A stretch of DNA of 64,000 bases from SZUA-444 sp965226565 (lineage in GTDB: Bacteria; Bacillota; Clostridia; Oscillospirales; Ruminococcaceae), in the NCBI GenBank assembly GCA_965226565.1, contig CBDDDI010000005.1, positions 1 to 64,000 of the forward strand, read 5' to 3'. Under the pieces are notes generated by a model. It worked only from the letters and a program-made list of their open reading frames with translations, searched no databases and had not been told where the DNA came from. Position numbers and translations under genes: made by a program. Positions 62,359 to 64,000 of the stretch are shown piece after piece; position 1 is the stretch's first letter; each line of letters begins with the position of its first letter.

Positions 62359-63891
62359 ATGGCTCACCAATTTGTTTTAATACTTGATTTTGGAGGACAA
62401 TACAATCAACTTATTGCTAGAAAAGTTAGAGAATGCGGTGTTTACTGCGAAGTACGCTCTTATAAAACCTCTATTGATGAAATCAAAAAATTAAATCCTG
62501 TAGGAATTATTTTCACAGGAGGACCTAACAGTGTTTATCTTGAAACTTCACCAGTTGTTTCTAAAGAAGTTTTTGATTTAAATATTCCTGTTTTAGGTAT
62601 TTGTTACGGATGTCAATTTATGGCTCATACTCTTGGAGGACAAGTCTCAACTTGTATTACAAGTGAATACGGAAAAACTGATACATCTTATACTACATCA
62701 TCTTTATTATTTGATAATGTTGGTGAAAACGGAATATCATGGATGAGTCATACAGATTATATATCAAAACTTCCAGAAGGATTTGTTTCTATTGCAAAAA
62801 CAGAAAACTGTCCTGTTGCTGCTATGGAAAACGTTTCTAGAAAATTATACGGTATTCAATTTCATCCAGAAGTTAATCACACTCAAAACGGAAATAATAT
62901 GTTACACAATTTCTTATATAAAGTTTGTGGATGTACTGGCGATTGGACAATGGGCAATTATGCTGAGACTGCTATAAACAATATTCGTGAAAAAGTCGGA
63001 GATAAAAAAGTTTTATTAGCTCTTTCAGGTGGAGTTGACAGCTCTGTTTGTGCTGCTTTACTTTCAAAAGCTATCGGAAAACAATTAACTTGTATTTTTG
63101 TTGATCATGGTTTTATGAGAAAAAATGAAGGCGACGAAATTGTTGAAGCTTTTAAAGATTGGGATATTAACCTTATTAGAGTTGATGCAAAAGATAGATT
63201 TATGGCTAGACTTAATAACACTAGCGATCCAGAAACCAAAAGAAAAGCTATTGGCGAAGAATTTATAAGAGTTTTCGAAGCTGAAGCTAAAAAAATAGGT
63301 AAAGTTGATTTCCTTGCACAAGGAACAATTTATCCTGATATAATTGAATCTGGTACAGGCGATGCTGCTGTGATTAAATCTCATCATAACGTTGGTGGAT
63401 TGCCTGATTATGTTGATTTCAAAGAAATTATTGAACCATTAAGACTTTTATTTAAAGATGAAACTAGAAAATTAGGTCTTGAACTTGGACTTAGTGATAC
63501 TCTTGTTTGGAGACAACCATTTCCTGGTCCTGGACTTGCAATTAGAATTATTGGAGAAATTACTGATGAAAAACTTCTAATTCTTCAAGATGCAGATTAT
63601 ATTTTCCGTGAAGAAATTGCTAAAGCTGGAATGGATAGAGATATTCATCAATATTTTGCTGTTCTTACATCAATGCGTTCTGTTGGTGTTATGGGAGATG
63701 GCAGAACTTATGATTACACTTTAGCTTTAAGAGGTGTAACTACAACTGATTTCATGACTGCGGATTTTGCAAAAATCCCATATGAAATACTTGAGAAAAT
63801 TTCAAGTAGAATTATTAACGAAGTAAAATCTATAAACAGAATTGTTTATGATATAACTACAAAACCACCTGCAACTATTGAGTGGGAATAA
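62359..63891 (+). CDS. guaA: GMP synthase (glutamine-hydrolysing)
   Basis: 510 residues. The class I glutamine amidotransferase domain has the nucleophile Cys in LGICYGCQFMAHTLGG and the His-Glu pair in GIQFHPEVNHT. The ATP pyrophosphatase domain has P-loop LALSGGVDSSVCAALL, and the C-terminal dimer domain reads RQPFPGPGLAIRIIGE and ends in NRIVYDITTKPPATIEWE. It converts XMP to GMP. The usual GMQ after the Cys is GCQ here. RBS GAAAGGAAA; monocistronic within the window. Confidence 0.97.
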   Translation: MAHQFVLILDFGGQYNQLIARKVRECGVYCEVRSYKTSIDEIKKLNPVGIIFTGGPNSVYLETSPVVSKEVFDLNIPVLGICYGCQFMAHTLGGQVSTCITSEYGKTDTSYTTSSLLFDNVGENGISWMSHTDYISKLPEGFVSIAKTENCPVAAMENVSRKLYGIQFHPEVNHTQNGNNMLHNFLYKVCGCTGDWTMGNYAETAINNIREKVGDKKVLLALSGGVDSSVCAALLSKAIGKQLTCIFVDHGFMRKNEGDEIVEAFKDWDINLIRVDAKDRFMARLNNTSDPETKRKAIGEEFIRVFEAEAKKIGKVDFLAQGTIYPDIIESGTGDAAVIKSHHNVGGLPDYVDFKEIIEPLRLLFKDETRKLGLELGLSDTLVWRQPFPGPGLAIRIIGEITDEKLLILQDADYIFREEIAKAGMDRDIHQYFAVLTSMRSVGVMGDGRTYDYTLALRGVTTTDFMTADFAKIPYEILEKISSRIINEVKSINRIVYDITTKPPATIEWE

Positions 63892-64000
63892 TATAAAAAA
63901 TTATTTATATTTATTATCTAGTATAAAATTTGAGTTAAAAAACAAACATTAATAGACAACTATATTATCACAATCAAAAGTAACTTTTTAACATATAGCT

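Overview
The window is A+T-rich throughout, with Clostridia-type ribosome binding sites (AAAGGAG/GGAGG). Several genes use TTG or GTG starts (sfp-type transferase, arsR, flavin reductase, feoA, the DUF5685 gene, the GH4 gene). It carries the spore maturation pair spmA/spmB, an AbrB/SpoVT-type regulator, a YesM/YesN sugar two-component system and glutamine-dependent NAD synthase. Together these point to an anaerobic, spore-forming member of the Clostridia, plausibly gut-associated. This is inferred from gene content; no rRNA is present to test it.

Layout. 1-7.5 kb: a carbohydrate-uptake locus with a solute-binding lipoprotein (cut by the left edge), a YesM-type sensor kinase, a YesN-type AraC response regulator and a divergent GH2 beta-galactosidase. 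7.6-23.1 kb: a self-contained seven-gene biosynthetic operon on the minus strand. Its order is a two-module NRPS (C-A-T-E-C-A-T-E-TE), ABC ATPase, FtsX-like permease, fatty-acid:ACP ligase, acyl carrier protein, small membrane protein and Sfp-type phosphopantetheinyl transferase. The set predicts an N-acylated dipeptide with two D-residues, the first probably D-allo-threonine. 23.6-30.6 kb: a redox neighbourhood with a flavodoxin-like protein, a membrane ferric-reductase-like protein carrying six FMN-binding domains, a divergent ArsR regulator plus ferredoxin, a flavin reductase and NAD synthase. 30.7-47.1 kb: housekeeping and envelope genes (NAGPA-domain protein, M30-like protease, three tRNAs, TVP38 protein, J-domain/DUF5685 operon, citramalate synthase, D-Ala-D-Ala carboxypeptidase, asparaginase, transglutaminase, GH4-like protein, spmA/spmB). 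47.2-53.9 kb: two tRNA-Lys genes, a fused ABC exporter, a GNAT acetyltransferase, a lipoprotein and cardiolipin synthase.

54.0-61.9 kb is the most striking part. feoB, which encodes the ferrous iron transporter, is split into two same-strand halves by a roughly 5.5-kb insertion. The insertion encodes a large serine recombinase, a small acidic protein, a NusG_II/Gx-transporter/ApbE flavinylation operon and a sugar transferase. The two junctions share CATG, and joining them restores one uninterrupted 714-codon feoB. The element ends carry an 18-bp perfect inverted repeat that would form a symmetric attP. The recombinase stop codon and the start codon of the feoB 3' half overlap exactly at the junction. 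The ApbE encoded on the element is the type of enzyme that would flavinylate FMN-binding domains such as those of the six-domain protein at 24-27 kb. The window ends with a DUF4250 protein and GMP synthase.
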